A stretch of DNA of 64,000 bases from Ulvibacterium sp965228935 (GCF_965228935.1 NZ_OZ245846.1:5766001-5830000), one strand, 5' to 3'; shown: positions 7,673 through 17,917, counted from the stretch's first letter. The notes: generated from the sequence alone by a model not told the origin. Program-made: numbers and translations.

Positions 7673-10393
7673 CTACTCTTTTTTGACCGTATCCTTTTTC
7701 TTTCCGAACAAACCTCCCAAAATACCTTTTGCCGCTTCTTCCACTGGGTCTTTTTTCGGAGCAACCGATGAATCTATTTCGGTTTGGGCACTGTCCCTTT
7801 CGTTCTGGTTGCTGCCCAAAATACCGCCTAGAACTGCCTTGACCCCCTCCGTTGTCGAATCCTTTTTTTGGGTGGAATCATTTTCCGATGAATTGTCGGA
7901 TAGCAATCCCCCTATTAAATCCGAGGCGGTATCCTTCCCTTTATTGAGAAGCTTTTGCTTTTGAATCTCTACCAATTGGCCGGTCAAGTTCTTGACTCCC
8001 GAAGCTAAATCGGTACTTATATTGGGACTGGAATAATCCCCTCCGATATTCGCGGTTATGGGAACGGTCAGCGTTTCCAAATCCCCATCATCGATCTGGG
8101 CAATTAAATCGTTTACCTGTTTGCCCAAATATTTGGCAGGTACTTCCATAGTGGCCTTATAATCCAGTTTTCTATCAAAACTATGGCCTCCGTCCACATT
8201 AATAGCGATATCCCTGTACGTTACCGTAAAGGGCTTTACGCTCACCAGTCCATTCTCAAATGAAAGTCGGGTCTTCAAGTCCTTTAGATCCAATTCCTTT
8301 AGGTTGACAAAATCCAATTTACCATCCAAGGAAGAAAGTAACGGGGCCTGTTCGGTATCAATTTCCCGGGTCATCACATTGGCCAACAAATTTCCGGTCA
8401 ATGTTAAGAGGTCAGGGGTAAAGTCCTCGGTCAAATTTCCGGAAAGTTTGATTTCAGAGTCCAATTTGCCCTTTAAGACCTGGGCAATAGGTGCCAAGAC
8501 CTGAAACATTTCCAAAGCCTCAAACGTCTCCCCGATCTGTAGCTGGGCCATATCCAGTTCCATGGCAAAAGTGGGCGTTTCTTCCTTGGTAGAGACCTCC
8601 CCGTTAAAGGCCATTTGGCCATCAAAAATTGAAGAGGTCATATTGCTCAAAACCGCTTTTTCGTCCTTTATGCGAAGATTGCCCTTCACATCCTTTAATC
8701 TGATATTATCATAGATTACGGTATTTGCAATAGCTGCAATACCCACATCCAAAAAGGAAGGAATCTTTATTTTCTCTTCGGTGGATCCCAATTCCCCAGA
8801 CTTGGTTTCCAAAGTATCTGTCGCTTCCTCCACCATAAAATCGTTTAGGGCGAAGGTGTCCGACTTTAGATTGAAATTGCCCTGCACCTTTTCATCGTTG
8901 AACATAAATCCAAGGAGGTTGCTGATTTTGCCCGTAACGTCAAAATCGGTCTGGCCCGTAATTCCGTTCATCTGTTCAAGATTTACCGTTTGGGGATTGA
9001 AACTGATGGCCACATTATTCAGTTTTACAGGGTTGGCCAACTCGGTGGAACTATATTCAAAATCCCTTACGCTTACATTTCCGACTGTTTTTGTCTTTTC
9101 GTATTGCTTTTTCTCCACTGAGGCCATATCAAAGGCGGTCGTCACATCCGCATTCAGGATTCCGCTCAGGTTCAGATCAGCGGGAACCGGATAGGCCTGT
9201 GAGATATTGGCAAGATTCATCTTACCGTCCATATGCGCATCAACCTTGGTATTGCCCATAAGGTCCGAGATTTTCGAGGTCACGTTAAACTGATCCTCAT
9301 CGATGGCGAAAGACAATTTTTCAATAGCTACGAAGGTGTCTTCGGCGACACCCGTGGTATTGTTAATTTCAGTATCAATGAAAACATTGCGAACCGATTT
9401 GGGCAAATCCGGATACTTAAAGGAGGCATTTTCAGAGTTTATACTAATGTTGAACTTGGGAATATGTGTTTCATCGACCACTCCATTGATAGCTCCTTTT
9501 ACCGTAAAGTTTCCGGTAGTCTTTACATTTTCAATATTCTTGGAATATTCCTCAGGAATTACGGCCAAGAAATTTTTAAAGTCGGACGAAGGGGTCTCAA
9601 ACCCAACAGCCACCTCTTGGTTATTCTCATTTACTTTCACAAATCCATCAAATATCAAGGGTAATTGGTTAACCAGAGCTTCATTTTTTAAAAAGGTGTA
9701 TTTATTTTCCTTAAGGTCTATACCAATTAAGGCGTCCAGCTTCAACTTGTTTTCGTTCAAATAGTTGGTGCCGTCCATTCCAAAAGTCACCAGTGTTTCG
9801 GTTTCCGTATCCAATTCCGAGGTTTCCAAGGAAAGATCTCCCGTCCCACTGTGTTGGAAATCGGATAGTACCAGATGGATACCCGTTGCCAAATCGGTAT
9901 ACGAAATTTGGGATTCCGAAATCCCATAGGATTCCAGGTTAAAGGAGAAACCATCCGAAGACTGTTCCGGAACATCCGCTACCTCCGATTCCTTGGCAAT
10001 GTCATAATTGGCATTTTCCGCACTATCGATCTTAATGTTCAGGGTGGCACCCTCCACTTGAAAGTTTTTGATACCAATAGGGTCGCCTTGCGATTTAAAC
10101 AACTCCCCCAAACCCATCTTTAAACCTATCTTTCTTGCCGCGAAAAGGGTATCCCCCTCGAACGGTTCATGGTTTAGCAAAGCCACATTTTCAAAAGTGA
10201 CCTCGGCATTTGGAAAACTGCTGATCAGGCTTAAACGGGCGTCGGTAAAATCCAGATGCGCATTTACATTGGAGTTGACATTGTTCTTAATGATATCCCC
10301 TATTTTGGCCTCAAGGAAAAAGGGGACTGCTACCAAGAGGGCAATGACCAATAGCAAAAAAATAGCGACAATGCGGAGGACCTTCTTTTTCAT
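7673..10393 (-). CDS. AsmA-like / inner-membrane assembly-type protein
   Basis: A 906-residue protein with one N-terminal membrane anchor (VLRIVAIFLLLVIALLVAVPFFLEA) and a very long, beta-rich periplasmic part made of repeating AsmA/YhdP/DUF748-like units. The end contains charged low-complexity linkers (DSTQKKDSTTEG, GGLFGKKKDTVKKE). Proteins of this family are linked to outer-membrane assembly and phospholipid transport between membranes; the precise role here is inference. The gene is followed 3' by the converging DUF2797 gene and lies downstream of the queuosine-precursor transporter gene after a 43-base gap. Confidence 0.85.
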   Translation of the reverse strand: MKKKVLRIVAIFLLLVIALLVAVPFFLEAKIGDIIKNNVNSNVNAHLDFTDARLSLISSFPNAEVTFENVALLNHEPFEGDTLFAARKIGLKMGLGELFKSQGDPIGIKNFQVEGATLNIKIDSAENANYDIAKESEVADVPEQSSDGFSFNLESYGISESQISYTDLATGIHLVLSDFQHSGTGDLSLETSELDTETETLVTFGMDGTNYLNENKLKLDALIGIDLKENKYTFLKNEALVNQLPLIFDGFVKVNENNQEVAVGFETPSSDFKNFLAVIPEEYSKNIENVKTTGNFTVKGAINGVVDETHIPKFNISINSENASFKYPDLPKSVRNVFIDTEINNTTGVAEDTFVAIEKLSFAIDEDQFNVTSKISDLMGNTKVDAHMDGKMNLANISQAYPVPADLNLSGILNADVTTAFDMASVEKKQYEKTKTVGNVSVRDFEYSSTELANPVKLNNVAISFNPQTVNLEQMNGITGQTDFDVTGKISNLLGFMFNDEKVQGNFNLKSDTFALNDFMVEEATDTLETKSGELGSTEEKIKIPSFLDVGIAAIANTVIYDNIRLKDVKGNLRIKDEKAVLSNMTSSIFDGQMAFNGEVSTKEETPTFAMELDMAQLQIGETFEALEMFQVLAPIAQVLKGKLDSEIKLSGNLTEDFTPDLLTLTGNLLANVMTREIDTEQAPLLSSLDGKLDFVNLKELDLKDLKTRLSFENGLVSVKPFTVTYRDIAINVDGGHSFDRKLDYKATMEVPAKYLGKQVNDLIAQIDDGDLETLTVPITANIGGDYSSPNISTDLASGVKNLTGQLVEIQKQKLLNKGKDTASDLIGGLLSDNSSENDSTQKKDSTTEGVKAVLGGILGSNQNERDSAQTEIDSSVAPKKDPVEEAAKGILGGLFGKKKDTVKKE

Positions 10394-10436
10394 AGTACGT
10401 ATATTCTTCGATTAGAACTTAAAAAAACGTTCTTTA

Positions 10437-11147
10437 TTATGCGTCCAAGTCGATTTCCTCGCCAATGGCCAGATTAAACCGTCTTCTAAGAAGATATACG
10501 AAAAAATACAGGAAAGGGGTATCCAAAAATGCTATAAAAATCTTAAAAATAAAACCGCTGATCACAAGCCCATAAAAAAGGCTCCATGGCAGAACTCCAA
10601 AAATACACAACAGGCCCACCACAGTAAAGGTATCTATGAACTGCGAAAGGAAAGTAGAAAAGTTGTTCCGCAGCCATAGGTATTTTCCTTGAGTCAACTT
10701 TTTCCAAAAATGATAGATCGCAATATCCACATACTGTGCGGACAGATAGGCGATCATAGAGGCCAGGACGGCAACAGGGGAAAGTGCGAACACCTTTCTA
10801 AAAAGGGCATCATCGATCGGGGAGGAGGGTATGGCCGGTACGGCATCCGAAATGTAAATGAAACCCATGGAAAAGAAGGAGGCAAAAATGCCCGCGGTTA
10901 CGATCTGGTTGGCCTTTTTCTTTCCAAAAATCTCGGAAATAAGATCGGTAATCAAAAAAGTAACGGGATAAGGCAACACACCAACTGAAATTTCAAACAG
11001 GGGAGCTCCAAAAAGCTCTATTTTTCCGAAGGGATTCCAGTAGAAAAACTTCTGGAAGATCAGATTGGACACCACCAACGAGGTAATGAACAGTGCCCCC
11101 AGATAGAGATAGATCTGGTAGGCCAATTTCTTGTCCTTTTTGGTCAT
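10437..11147 (-). CDS. Queuosine precursor transporter (YhhQ/VUT family)
   Basis: A 236-residue integral membrane protein with about six hydrophobic segments, matching the VUT_1/YhhQ family that imports 7-deazaguanine precursors of queuosine such as preQ0 or preQ1. Typical segments are PVTFLITDLISEIFGKKKAN and the later DNxxSTFLSQFIDTFTVVG-like stretch (NNFSTFLSQFIDTFTVVGLL). The start follows the sppA stop by 3 bases on the same strand, so the two genes are probably co-transcribed. The substrate is assigned by family only. Confidence 0.85.
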   Translation of the reverse strand: MTKKDKKLAYQIYLYLGALFITSLVVSNLIFQKFFYWNPFGKIELFGAPLFEISVGVLPYPVTFLITDLISEIFGKKKANQIVTAGIFASFFSMGFIYISDAVPAIPSSPIDDALFRKVFALSPVAVLASMIAYLSAQYVDIAIYHFWKKLTQGKYLWLRNNFSTFLSQFIDTFTVVGLLCIFGVLPWSLFYGLVISGFIFKIFIAFLDTPFLYFFVYLLRRRFNLAIGEEIDLDA

Positions 11148-11150
11148 AAA

Positions 11151-12938
11151 TTATTTAATGTTGAGAATAAAGGGCATCCGAGCCTGGATTCCCTTTTGCT
11201 TCATGGCGGTCCTTATCTGTTTTATAATGTTATAGGTCTCCAGACCAACTTCCTTTTCAATGATACGTTCACGCGCCTTTGTACTGGAGCCGCCCAAATC
11301 CTCCATGAAGCGCTCAAAACCTGATTTGTATTTTGGGTATTTCTTAATGCCGTAACTATCCAGTTCCGCCAATCTTGCGGCCTCGGCGATAGCATCTTCC
11401 AAGGTGCCCAATTCATCTACCAAGCCCAATCGCTTCGCATCTACCCCGCTCCATACCCGGCCCTGGGCAAGGCTGTCCGCCTCGGCCATTGAAATGCCCC
11501 TGCCCTGGGATACGCGTTGCAAAAAAGTTCGGTAGGTATTCTCAATGCCTTCCTGCACTACTTTTCTAAAATTATCCGTCATTGGTTCAAAAAGGGAGTA
11601 ATCTATGGAGTTCTTATTGGTTCCTACCTGCTCGGCATTGATGCCTATGTTATCCGCCAATTGTTCTATGTTCGGAATTGTCCCGAACACACCTATTGAT
11701 CCTGTTACCGTTGTAGGCTCAGCAAATATTTTGTCCGCTCCCGCGGCTATATAGTAACCTCCGGAAGCCGCCACATCTCCCATGGAGACCACGATCGGTT
11801 TTTTTGCCTTGGCCAGCTCAATTTCCCGCCAGATGATATCGGAGACCAACGCACTACCTCCAGGAGAATTTACACGGAGCACTATGGCCTTTATGGCGTC
11901 ATTATCACGTGCCTTTATAATGGCTTCGGTAATTATTCCCTGCCCGATTACGTCAGGGCCGCCCTCACCATAAATGATTTCACCTTGCGCAAAGACTACG
12001 GCTACTCTGTCCTTTCCGGTCGTTTTTATTTGGGTATTGGAATATCCTATATAATCGTCCAACTGTACATAATTCAATTTCTCACCGTCATTCCGACCTG
12101 AAGCGATTCTAAGTTTGTCCTCGTATTGATCAAAATAGATAATGGAATCCACCAAACGACTCCGTACTGCATATTCCGGTGTCCTTCCTCCCAAAGTATC
12201 CGCAATGATATTTAAATTTTCCTGGGCTATATTACGTCTTTCCGAAATTTCGGATACCATGGAGTTCCACAACGAGCTTAACAGTTCCCCGATTTGGATC
12301 CGGTTGGCATCACTCATTTCATTGGATAAAAAGGGTTCTACCGCACTTTTGTATTTTCCATGCCGGACTACTTCCATTTTCACTCCGGTTTTTTCCTGGA
12401 AATCTTTAAAATACAATACTTCCGAAGATAGCCCTTTAAAATCCAACCCTCCGACGGGATTCAGGAAAATAGAATCCGCCACGCTTGCCAAATAGTAATC
12501 CTTTTGGGGATAATAATCGGCATAAGCATAAATGAATTTTCCACTTTCACGAAATCTGGAAAGCGCCTTACGGATAGCCTGTGTTTGGGCCAGCCCCGCC
12601 ATGATAAAATTGTTGCTAATACTAATTCCTTTGATATTGACATCCTCCCGGGCAGTCTCAATTGCTTCTAAGATGTCGTCCAGGCCTTGGGATTCCTCAA
12701 AAAAACCGGCAAACGGATCCATGGTATCCGTGCCCACATAATCATTAATGGGACGTCTTATCTGGAGTTCCAGAACCGAATTTTTCTTAATGCTGGGGGT
12801 ATCCTCTATATTGCTCACCAGGCTTAGGAATATCATGGATATCACCATAATGATTCCAAAGGCAATCATACATCCCAGTATCGCCGCCAATAGATTTCTT
12901 AAAAATTTCACGCAAGGCTTTGTTAGAATTCGTTCCAA
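11151..12938 (-). CDS. sppA: Signal peptide peptidase SppA, 67-kDa type
   Basis: Membrane-bound serine peptidase that degrades cleaved signal peptides. The 595-residue protein has an N-terminal membrane anchor (LLAAILGCMIAFGIIMVISMIFLSL) and two tandem peptidase S49 domains. The general-base Lys lies in the N-terminal repeat (MEVVRHGKYKSAVEPF) and the nucleophile Ser in the C-terminal repeat (VVSMGDVAASGGYYIAAG), as in the long, two-domain form. It is divergent from the folK fusion gene with 42 bases between starts and is immediately upstream of the transporter gene. Confidence 0.93.
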   Translation of the reverse strand: MERILTKPCVKFLRNLLAAILGCMIAFGIIMVISMIFLSLVSNIEDTPSIKKNSVLELQIRRPINDYVGTDTMDPFAGFFEESQGLDDILEAIETAREDVNIKGISISNNFIMAGLAQTQAIRKALSRFRESGKFIYAYADYYPQKDYYLASVADSIFLNPVGGLDFKGLSSEVLYFKDFQEKTGVKMEVVRHGKYKSAVEPFLSNEMSDANRIQIGELLSSLWNSMVSEISERRNIAQENLNIIADTLGGRTPEYAVRSRLVDSIIYFDQYEDKLRIASGRNDGEKLNYVQLDDYIGYSNTQIKTTGKDRVAVVFAQGEIIYGEGGPDVIGQGIITEAIIKARDNDAIKAIVLRVNSPGGSALVSDIIWREIELAKAKKPIVVSMGDVAASGGYYIAAGADKIFAEPTTVTGSIGVFGTIPNIEQLADNIGINAEQVGTNKNSIDYSLFEPMTDNFRKVVQEGIENTYRTFLQRVSQGRGISMAEADSLAQGRVWSGVDAKRLGLVDELGTLEDAIAEAARLAELDSYGIKKYPKYKSGFERFMEDLGGSSTKARERIIEKEVGLETYNIIKQIRTAMKQKGIQARMPFILNIK

Positions 12939-12980
12939 AGATAACCAAAGTGATTTTGTTTTGCTTATTTTGTTCGATCT

Positions 12981-14126
12981 ATGGAGGCAACAAATCTTAC
13001 ATATCTTTCGATTGGAAGTAATCTTGGAGACCGATTTTTGAATATCCAGGAGGTCCTATTCCATATTCATAAGGAAATTGGAGAGGTCCATGCCACTTCC
13101 CATGTATACGAGTCCGCCTCATGGGGTTTTAAGGGCGAGGATTTTTATAATGTCTGTATAGCCCTAAGAACCACATTACACCCTCCGAATCTCTTAGATC
13201 GTATGCTGTCCATTGAAAAACGATTGGGAAGGATACGCCAGAATACCAGGGAGTATGTCTCCAGAACGGTGGATATCGATATTTTATATTATGAAAACGA
13301 GATAATCGACACGGATCAACTTACCATTCCCCATCCCAAATTGCACGAACGCCGCTTTGTACTCAGGCCTTTAGCGGATATTGCACCACAGCATTATCAC
13401 CCCATCCTTAAGAAAGACACCCGTAATCTCTTACAGGAATGTAAAGATAAGAACATCCCTAAAAAGACCAATCGTGCTTTGTTTCCTTCTCGGAAAGCCC
13501 TTTTTTCAAATGTGCAGTTCATTGCCATTGAAGGAAACATCGGTGCGGGAAAAACGACATTGGCCAAAAGAATGTCCACCGATTTTAATGGCAAACTGGT
13601 CCTTGAACGATTTGCCGAAAATCCTTTTTTGCCCAAATTTTATGAGGACCGGAGCCGTTACGCCTTTCCCTTGGAAATGTCATTTTTGGCAGACCGTTAC
13701 CAACAGTTTACGGATGATACCTCCCAATTTGATCTTTTTAGGAATTTTATGATAAGTGATTATGATATCTATAAATCATTGATCTTTGCCCAGATTACGC
13801 TACAAAAAGAGGAATTTGAGCTGTACCGAAAGGTTTTTGACTTTATGTACAAGGAAGTGAAAAAGCCTCAAATCTATGTGTACCTATACCAGACCACGGA
13901 ACGTTTGTTGGAGAATATCAAAAGGAGAGGGCGCGATTATGAACGGAATATCGGATCGGACTATCTTGAAAAGATCAATAGGGGCTATTTTGATTTTTTA
14001 AAAAGCTATCCGAAAGAAAATTGTCTGATCATCGATATCAGTGAAATGGATTTCGTAGCAAACCGGGATGATTACAATACCGTGGTGCGGACCATCCAAA
14101 ACTTCGCCCTTGGTCAAGGGAATTAA
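12981..14126 (+). CDS. folK: Fusion: FolK (HPPK) plus deoxynucleoside kinase
   Basis: A 381-residue bifunctional protein. Residues 1 to about 160 are HPPK, which pyrophosphorylates 6-hydroxymethyl-dihydropterin in folate synthesis: YLSIGSNLGDRFLNIQ at the start and RTVDIDILYYENEIID, HPKLHERRFVLRPLADIAP. After a linker, residues from about 178 on are a dNK/dGK-type kinase: P-loop IEGNIGAGKTT, the ERFAENPFL motif, RYAFPLEMSFLADRYQQF and the lid-like RRGRDYERNI. The two activities are on one chain with no stop or frameshift between them. The combination is known in other Bacteroidota as a gene fusion. The deoxynucleoside specificity is not clear from sequence. Confidence 0.92.
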   Translation: MEATNLTYLSIGSNLGDRFLNIQEVLFHIHKEIGEVHATSHVYESASWGFKGEDFYNVCIALRTTLHPPNLLDRMLSIEKRLGRIRQNTREYVSRTVDIDILYYENEIIDTDQLTIPHPKLHERRFVLRPLADIAPQHYHPILKKDTRNLLQECKDKNIPKKTNRALFPSRKALFSNVQFIAIEGNIGAGKTTLAKRMSTDFNGKLVLERFAENPFLPKFYEDRSRYAFPLEMSFLADRYQQFTDDTSQFDLFRNFMISDYDIYKSLIFAQITLQKEEFELYRKVFDFMYKEVKKPQIYVYLYQTTERLLENIKRRGRDYERNIGSDYLEKINRGYFDFLKSYPKENCLIIDISEMDFVANRDDYNTVVRTIQNFALGQGN

Positions 14127-14218
14127 CACAATTTTGGCAAATTTCTTGCACAATACCTTTGGATTTACGTTATTGCACCCTCAATTGAACAACTAACTAA
14201 CTCAAACTATATATCTCT

Positions 14219-14248
14219 GCCCTAACGCACACACGTTAGGGCATTTTT
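14219..14248. terminator. Bidirectional terminator between the folK fusion and trmH-like gene
   Basis: GCCCTAACG and CGTTAGGGC form a 9-bp stem around a 6-base loop, followed by ATTTTTATTTTA. The 3' arm overlaps the last codons of the converging methyltransferase gene. Confidence 0.85.
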
Positions 14249-14778
14249 ATTTTATAGCGTTTTGACCAAAGATCCCAGACCACCACGCCTACGCTAACCG
14301 CTATATTCAATGAGTGTTTTGTACCATATTGTGGGATTTCCAAAACCCCATCACAAAAATCCACTACTTCCTGGGACACCCCCTTTACCTCGTTACCAAA
14401 GACCAGGGCGTACTTTTGGTCCGCATGTACTGAAAACTGGTTCAGCATAGTGGCATTCTCAGCCTGTTCCACAGCCATCACACAATACTCTTGAATCTTA
14501 AGTTCCTGGACCAGATCCACTGTGTTTTTATGATATTCCCAAGCAACGCTTTCCGTTGCGCCCAAGGCCGTTTTGTGGATATCCTTATGCGGCGGGCAGG
14601 CCGTAATACCAGACAGGTAAATTTTCTCGATCAAAAAGGCATCCGCGGTCCGGAATACGGAACCAACATTATTAAGACTTCTGATGTTATCGAGAACAAT
14701 GACCAATGGAGATTTGGGAGTCTCCTTAAATTCCCTTATGCTTGGCCGATTGAGCTCTTCATTCCTTAATTTACGCAT
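14236..14778 (-). CDS. TrmH/SpoU-family RNA 2'-O-methyltransferase
   Basis: A 180-residue SPOUT methyltransferase that uses S-adenosylmethionine to methylate a ribose 2'-OH in RNA. The three family motifs are visible: motif 1 near LDNIRSLNNVGSVFRTADAF, motif 2 in ALVFGNEVKGVSQEVVDFCD, and motif 3 in IPQYGTKHSLNIAVSVGVVV. There is no N-terminal substrate-binding domain, so the protein is a minimal version and its target (tRNA position or rRNA) cannot be inferred. It is convergent with the folK fusion and divergent from mutS. Confidence 0.88.
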   Translation of the reverse strand: MRKLRNEELNRPSIREFKETPKSPLVIVLDNIRSLNNVGSVFRTADAFLIEKIYLSGITACPPHKDIHKTALGATESVAWEYHKNTVDLVQELKIQEYCVMAVEQAENATMLNQFSVHADQKYALVFGNEVKGVSQEVVDFCDGVLEIPQYGTKHSLNIAVSVGVVVWDLWSKRYKIKMP

Positions 14779-14920
14779 TCTGCATATTGCATTGTGTACC
14801 TCTTGAGTCCTCGATACTTGGAAAACTTATTCATAAATATCAACATCCATTTTCAATGATTTGTAAAATAGGTACATTCGTCTGAGTCATTTTTTGTAAA
14901 AATAAACGAATAAAATCGCT

Positions 14921-17542
14921 TTGGGCAACACATCAAAAACAAAAAAGGTAACCCCCTTGATGAAGCAATACAACACCATCAAGACAAAATATCCCGATGC
15001 CTTATTGTTGTTCCGTGTCGGTGATTTTTACGAAACCTTTGGCGAGGATGCCGTAAAGGCCTCCAAAATTTTGGGCATCATCCTTACCCACCGCAATAAT
15101 GGGGGCGATCGTACGGAACTTGCCGGTTTTCCCCATCACTCCCTGAATACTTATCTTCCCAAATTGGTAAAGGCAGGGCAGCGCGTTGCCATTTGTGATC
15201 AATTGGAAGATCCAAAAATGACAAAGACCATAGTAAAGCGGGGCGTTACCGAATTGGTGACACCTGGGGTAGCTATGAACGATGATATCCTCCATGCCAA
15301 AGCGAACAATTTTTTATGTGCCGTGCATTTTGGAAACAAGGTATTGGGGATTTCCTTTGTGGACATTTCCACGGGAGAGTTCCTTACGGCCCAGGGGGAT
15401 GAAGAACAAATCGATAAGTTGTTACAAAATTTCGGGCCCAATGAGGTCTTGGTTTCCAAGGCCCATAAAAAGGAGTTTTCCGAAGTTTTTGGTTCCAATT
15501 ATCATTCATTTTATATAGAGGATTGGGTATTCCAACACGACTACGCGTTGGAAATGCTCAACTCGCATTTTAAGACGACCACGCTTAAGGGTTTTGGTGT
15601 AGACCATCTTACCGAAGGTATTGTGGCGTCCGGTGTAGCGATGCATTATCTCTCCGAGACCCAGCACCGGCGTTTGCAGCACATTACCGCCCTAAGACGT
15701 ATTGCGGAGGAGGAACATGTTTGGATGGATCGGTTTACCATAAAGAATCTAGAGCTTTATCATTCGGTCAATGAGGGGGCCGTGACCCTTTTGGATATTA
15801 TGGACAAAACCTTATCCCCCATGGGCGGGCGAATGTTAAAACGTTGGCTGGCGTTACCCTTAAAAACCATTGAAAAAATAAGAAGGCGGCACCAGGTAAT
15901 TGCACATTTGTCCCGGCACGAGGATATCCTTCAAAAATTACAGCACCATATTCGGCAAATGGGCGATTTGGAACGCCTTATTTCCAAAGTAGCCACGGGC
16001 AGGATCAATCCCAAAGAGACGGTACAGCTCAAAAATTCATTGGAATCCGTTATCCCCATACAACAATTGGCCGTACAAAGCGATGACCCTTCCCTACAAT
16101 CCATCGGAGACCAATTGCATTCCTGCGATATGCTCAGGGCACGGATCAAGAAAATGTTAAATGAAGAGGCCCCGGTAAACGTGCAGAAAGGAAATACCAT
16201 AGCCCAAGGCTATTCCGAAGAACTGGACGAACTACGGGAACTAGCCTATTCCGGTAAGGAGTACTTGGACAAGATGTTGGAACGGGAAACCGAACGCACC
16301 GGTATAACTTCCCTTAAAATAGCCTCCAATAATGTATTCGGCTATTATATCGAAGTACGTAATACCCACAAGGACAAGGTACCCGAAGAATGGATCCGCA
16401 AACAGACCTTGGTCAGTGCGGAACGCTATATCACCGAGGAGCTTAAGGAATACGAGGCCAAGATATTGGGGGCCGAGGAACGCATCTTAAGCCTGGAGCA
16501 ACAATTGTTCTCCCAACTGATCGTTTGGATGCAGGAATATATCGCTCCTGTCCAGAACAATGCCTATCAAATTGCCCAATTGGATTGCCTTTGCGGATTT
16601 ACGCAATTGGCACGGGAAAACTCCTATGTACAACCTTTGATCAATGATTCCACAGAGATTGAAATCAAAAATGGGAGGCATCCGGTCATTGAAAAACAAT
16701 TGCCCTTGGGAGAGGCCTATATCGCCAACGATGTACTGTTGAATCGGGAAAATCAACAAATCATTATGATTACCGGGCCCAATATGAGCGGTAAATCGGC
16801 TATTTTAAGACAAACCGCATTGATTGTGCTTTTGGCCCAGATAGGCAGTTTTGTACCGGCCGAATCCGCAAAAATAGGAGTCGTGGACAAAATTTTCACC
16901 CGGGTGGGTGCTAGTGACAATATCTCCATGGGCGAATCTACCTTTATGGTGGAGATGAACGAAACCGCCTCCATCCTGAACAACCTTTCCGAACGTAGCC
17001 TGGTGCTCTTGGACGAAATAGGGCGAGGGACAAGTACCTATGACGGGATTTCCATAGCCTGGGCCATTTCGGAGTATCTGCACGAACACCCCGCAAGGGC
17101 CAAGACCCTTTTTGCCACGCATTATCACGAGCTTAATGAAATGGCCGTGACCTTTGAGCGTATTAAAAACTACAATGTTTCCGTAAAGGAACTAAAGGAC
17201 AAGGTTCTTTTTCTTCGAAAATTGACACCTGGCGGTAGTGAACATAGCTTTGGTATCCATGTGGCAAAAATGGCCGGGATGCCGCAACAGGTTATCCATA
17301 AGGCGAATAAAATTCTGAAGAAATTGGAAAAATCGCATTCCAGCGAAGAACTGACCCATAAGCTCCAGACCGTTCAAAACGAAATGCAGCTGAGTTTCTT
17401 CAATTTGGACGATCCGCTTTTGGAGGAAATCAAGGAAGAAATTACCCATTTGGATATCAATACCCTTACCCCAGTGGAGGCCCTTATGAAGTTGAACGAA
17501 ATAAAACGTTTGTTGACCAAGAACAAAAGAGCCAGCTCATAA
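14921..17542 (+). CDS. mutS: DNA mismatch repair protein MutS
   Basis: Mismatch-recognition ATPase, 873 residues, full length for the family. The mismatch-reading motif Phe-x-Glu is present in FRVGDFYETFGEDA. Walker A is GPNMSGKSAILRQ and Walker B with the signature follows in LVLLDEIGRGTSTYDG. The start is TTG; no ATG lies in frame ahead of the conserved KKVTPLMKQYN block, and the next ATG would remove the conserved N-terminal lead-in, so TTG is the best choice. The C-terminal residues about 800-873 match the usual dimerisation tail. Confidence 0.95.
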   Translation: MGNTSKTKKVTPLMKQYNTIKTKYPDALLLFRVGDFYETFGEDAVKASKILGIILTHRNNGGDRTELAGFPHHSLNTYLPKLVKAGQRVAICDQLEDPKMTKTIVKRGVTELVTPGVAMNDDILHAKANNFLCAVHFGNKVLGISFVDISTGEFLTAQGDEEQIDKLLQNFGPNEVLVSKAHKKEFSEVFGSNYHSFYIEDWVFQHDYALEMLNSHFKTTTLKGFGVDHLTEGIVASGVAMHYLSETQHRRLQHITALRRIAEEEHVWMDRFTIKNLELYHSVNEGAVTLLDIMDKTLSPMGGRMLKRWLALPLKTIEKIRRRHQVIAHLSRHEDILQKLQHHIRQMGDLERLISKVATGRINPKETVQLKNSLESVIPIQQLAVQSDDPSLQSIGDQLHSCDMLRARIKKMLNEEAPVNVQKGNTIAQGYSEELDELRELAYSGKEYLDKMLERETERTGITSLKIASNNVFGYYIEVRNTHKDKVPEEWIRKQTLVSAERYITEELKEYEAKILGAEERILSLEQQLFSQLIVWMQEYIAPVQNNAYQIAQLDCLCGFTQLARENSYVQPLINDSTEIEIKNGRHPVIEKQLPLGEAYIANDVLLNRENQQIIMITGPNMSGKSAILRQTALIVLLAQIGSFVPAESAKIGVVDKIFTRVGASDNISMGESTFMVEMNETASILNNLSERSLVLLDEIGRGTSTYDGISIAWAISEYLHEHPARAKTLFATHYHELNEMAVTFERIKNYNVSVKELKDKVLFLRKLTPGGSEHSFGIHVAKMAGMPQQVIHKANKILKKLEKSHSSEELTHKLQTVQNEMQLSFFNLDDPLLEEIKEEITHLDINTLTPVEALMKLNEIKRLLTKNKRASS

Positions 17543-17690
17543 ACCGAAGGGAATATCAGAAAATGGTTTCTTGGAACATGGTGTTTTTGCCCTTATTTTT
17601 CTTTGCCTTTTACCAAATTGTATTAAATTTGCACCTGCCTTATGGTAGACAGGTCGGCACAATAGTTTTGTACCACGTTCTTACTGATCT

Positions 17691-17740
17691 GCGAAAATAG
17701 CTTCCCGATATCCCGATAGCTATCGGGAGGGAGTAGAGCG
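17691..17740 (+). repeat. 5' fragment of tRNA-Gly interrupted by a hairpin
   Basis: The first 12 bases (GCGAAAATAGCT) match the 5' end of the tRNA-Gly at 17789 exactly, and GTAGAGCG at 17733 matches its D-arm. About 30 bases lie between the two matches, including the palindrome CCCGATAGCTATCGGG. The remaining tRNA sequence is absent, so it cannot be a functional tRNA. Confidence 0.7.
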
Positions 17741-17788
17741 CAAAATTTCTTGGAAGTTTTCGTTCGATTAAGCTATTTTGCCGGATAT

Positions 17789-17864
17789 GCGAAAATAGCT
17801 CAGTTGGTAGAGCGCCACCTTGCCAAGGTGGAGGTCGCGGGTTCGAATCCCGTTTTTCGCTCCA
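17789..17864 (+). tRNA. tRNA-Gly (anticodon GCC), CCA encoded
   Basis: Complete cloverleaf. Acceptor arms GCGAAAA and TTTTCGC pair fully. The anticodon loop reads CTTGCCAAG with anticodon GCC. The T arm is GCGGG-TTCGAAT-CCCGT with one wobble pair. The discriminator T is followed by an encoded CCA (17862-17864). The flanks hold partial copies of the same gene. Confidence 0.97.
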
Positions 17865-17917
17865 AGTTGATCGAAATCGAGCAAGCGTTGACCCGGATAC
17901 CTGAAGTCGGCGACCTC

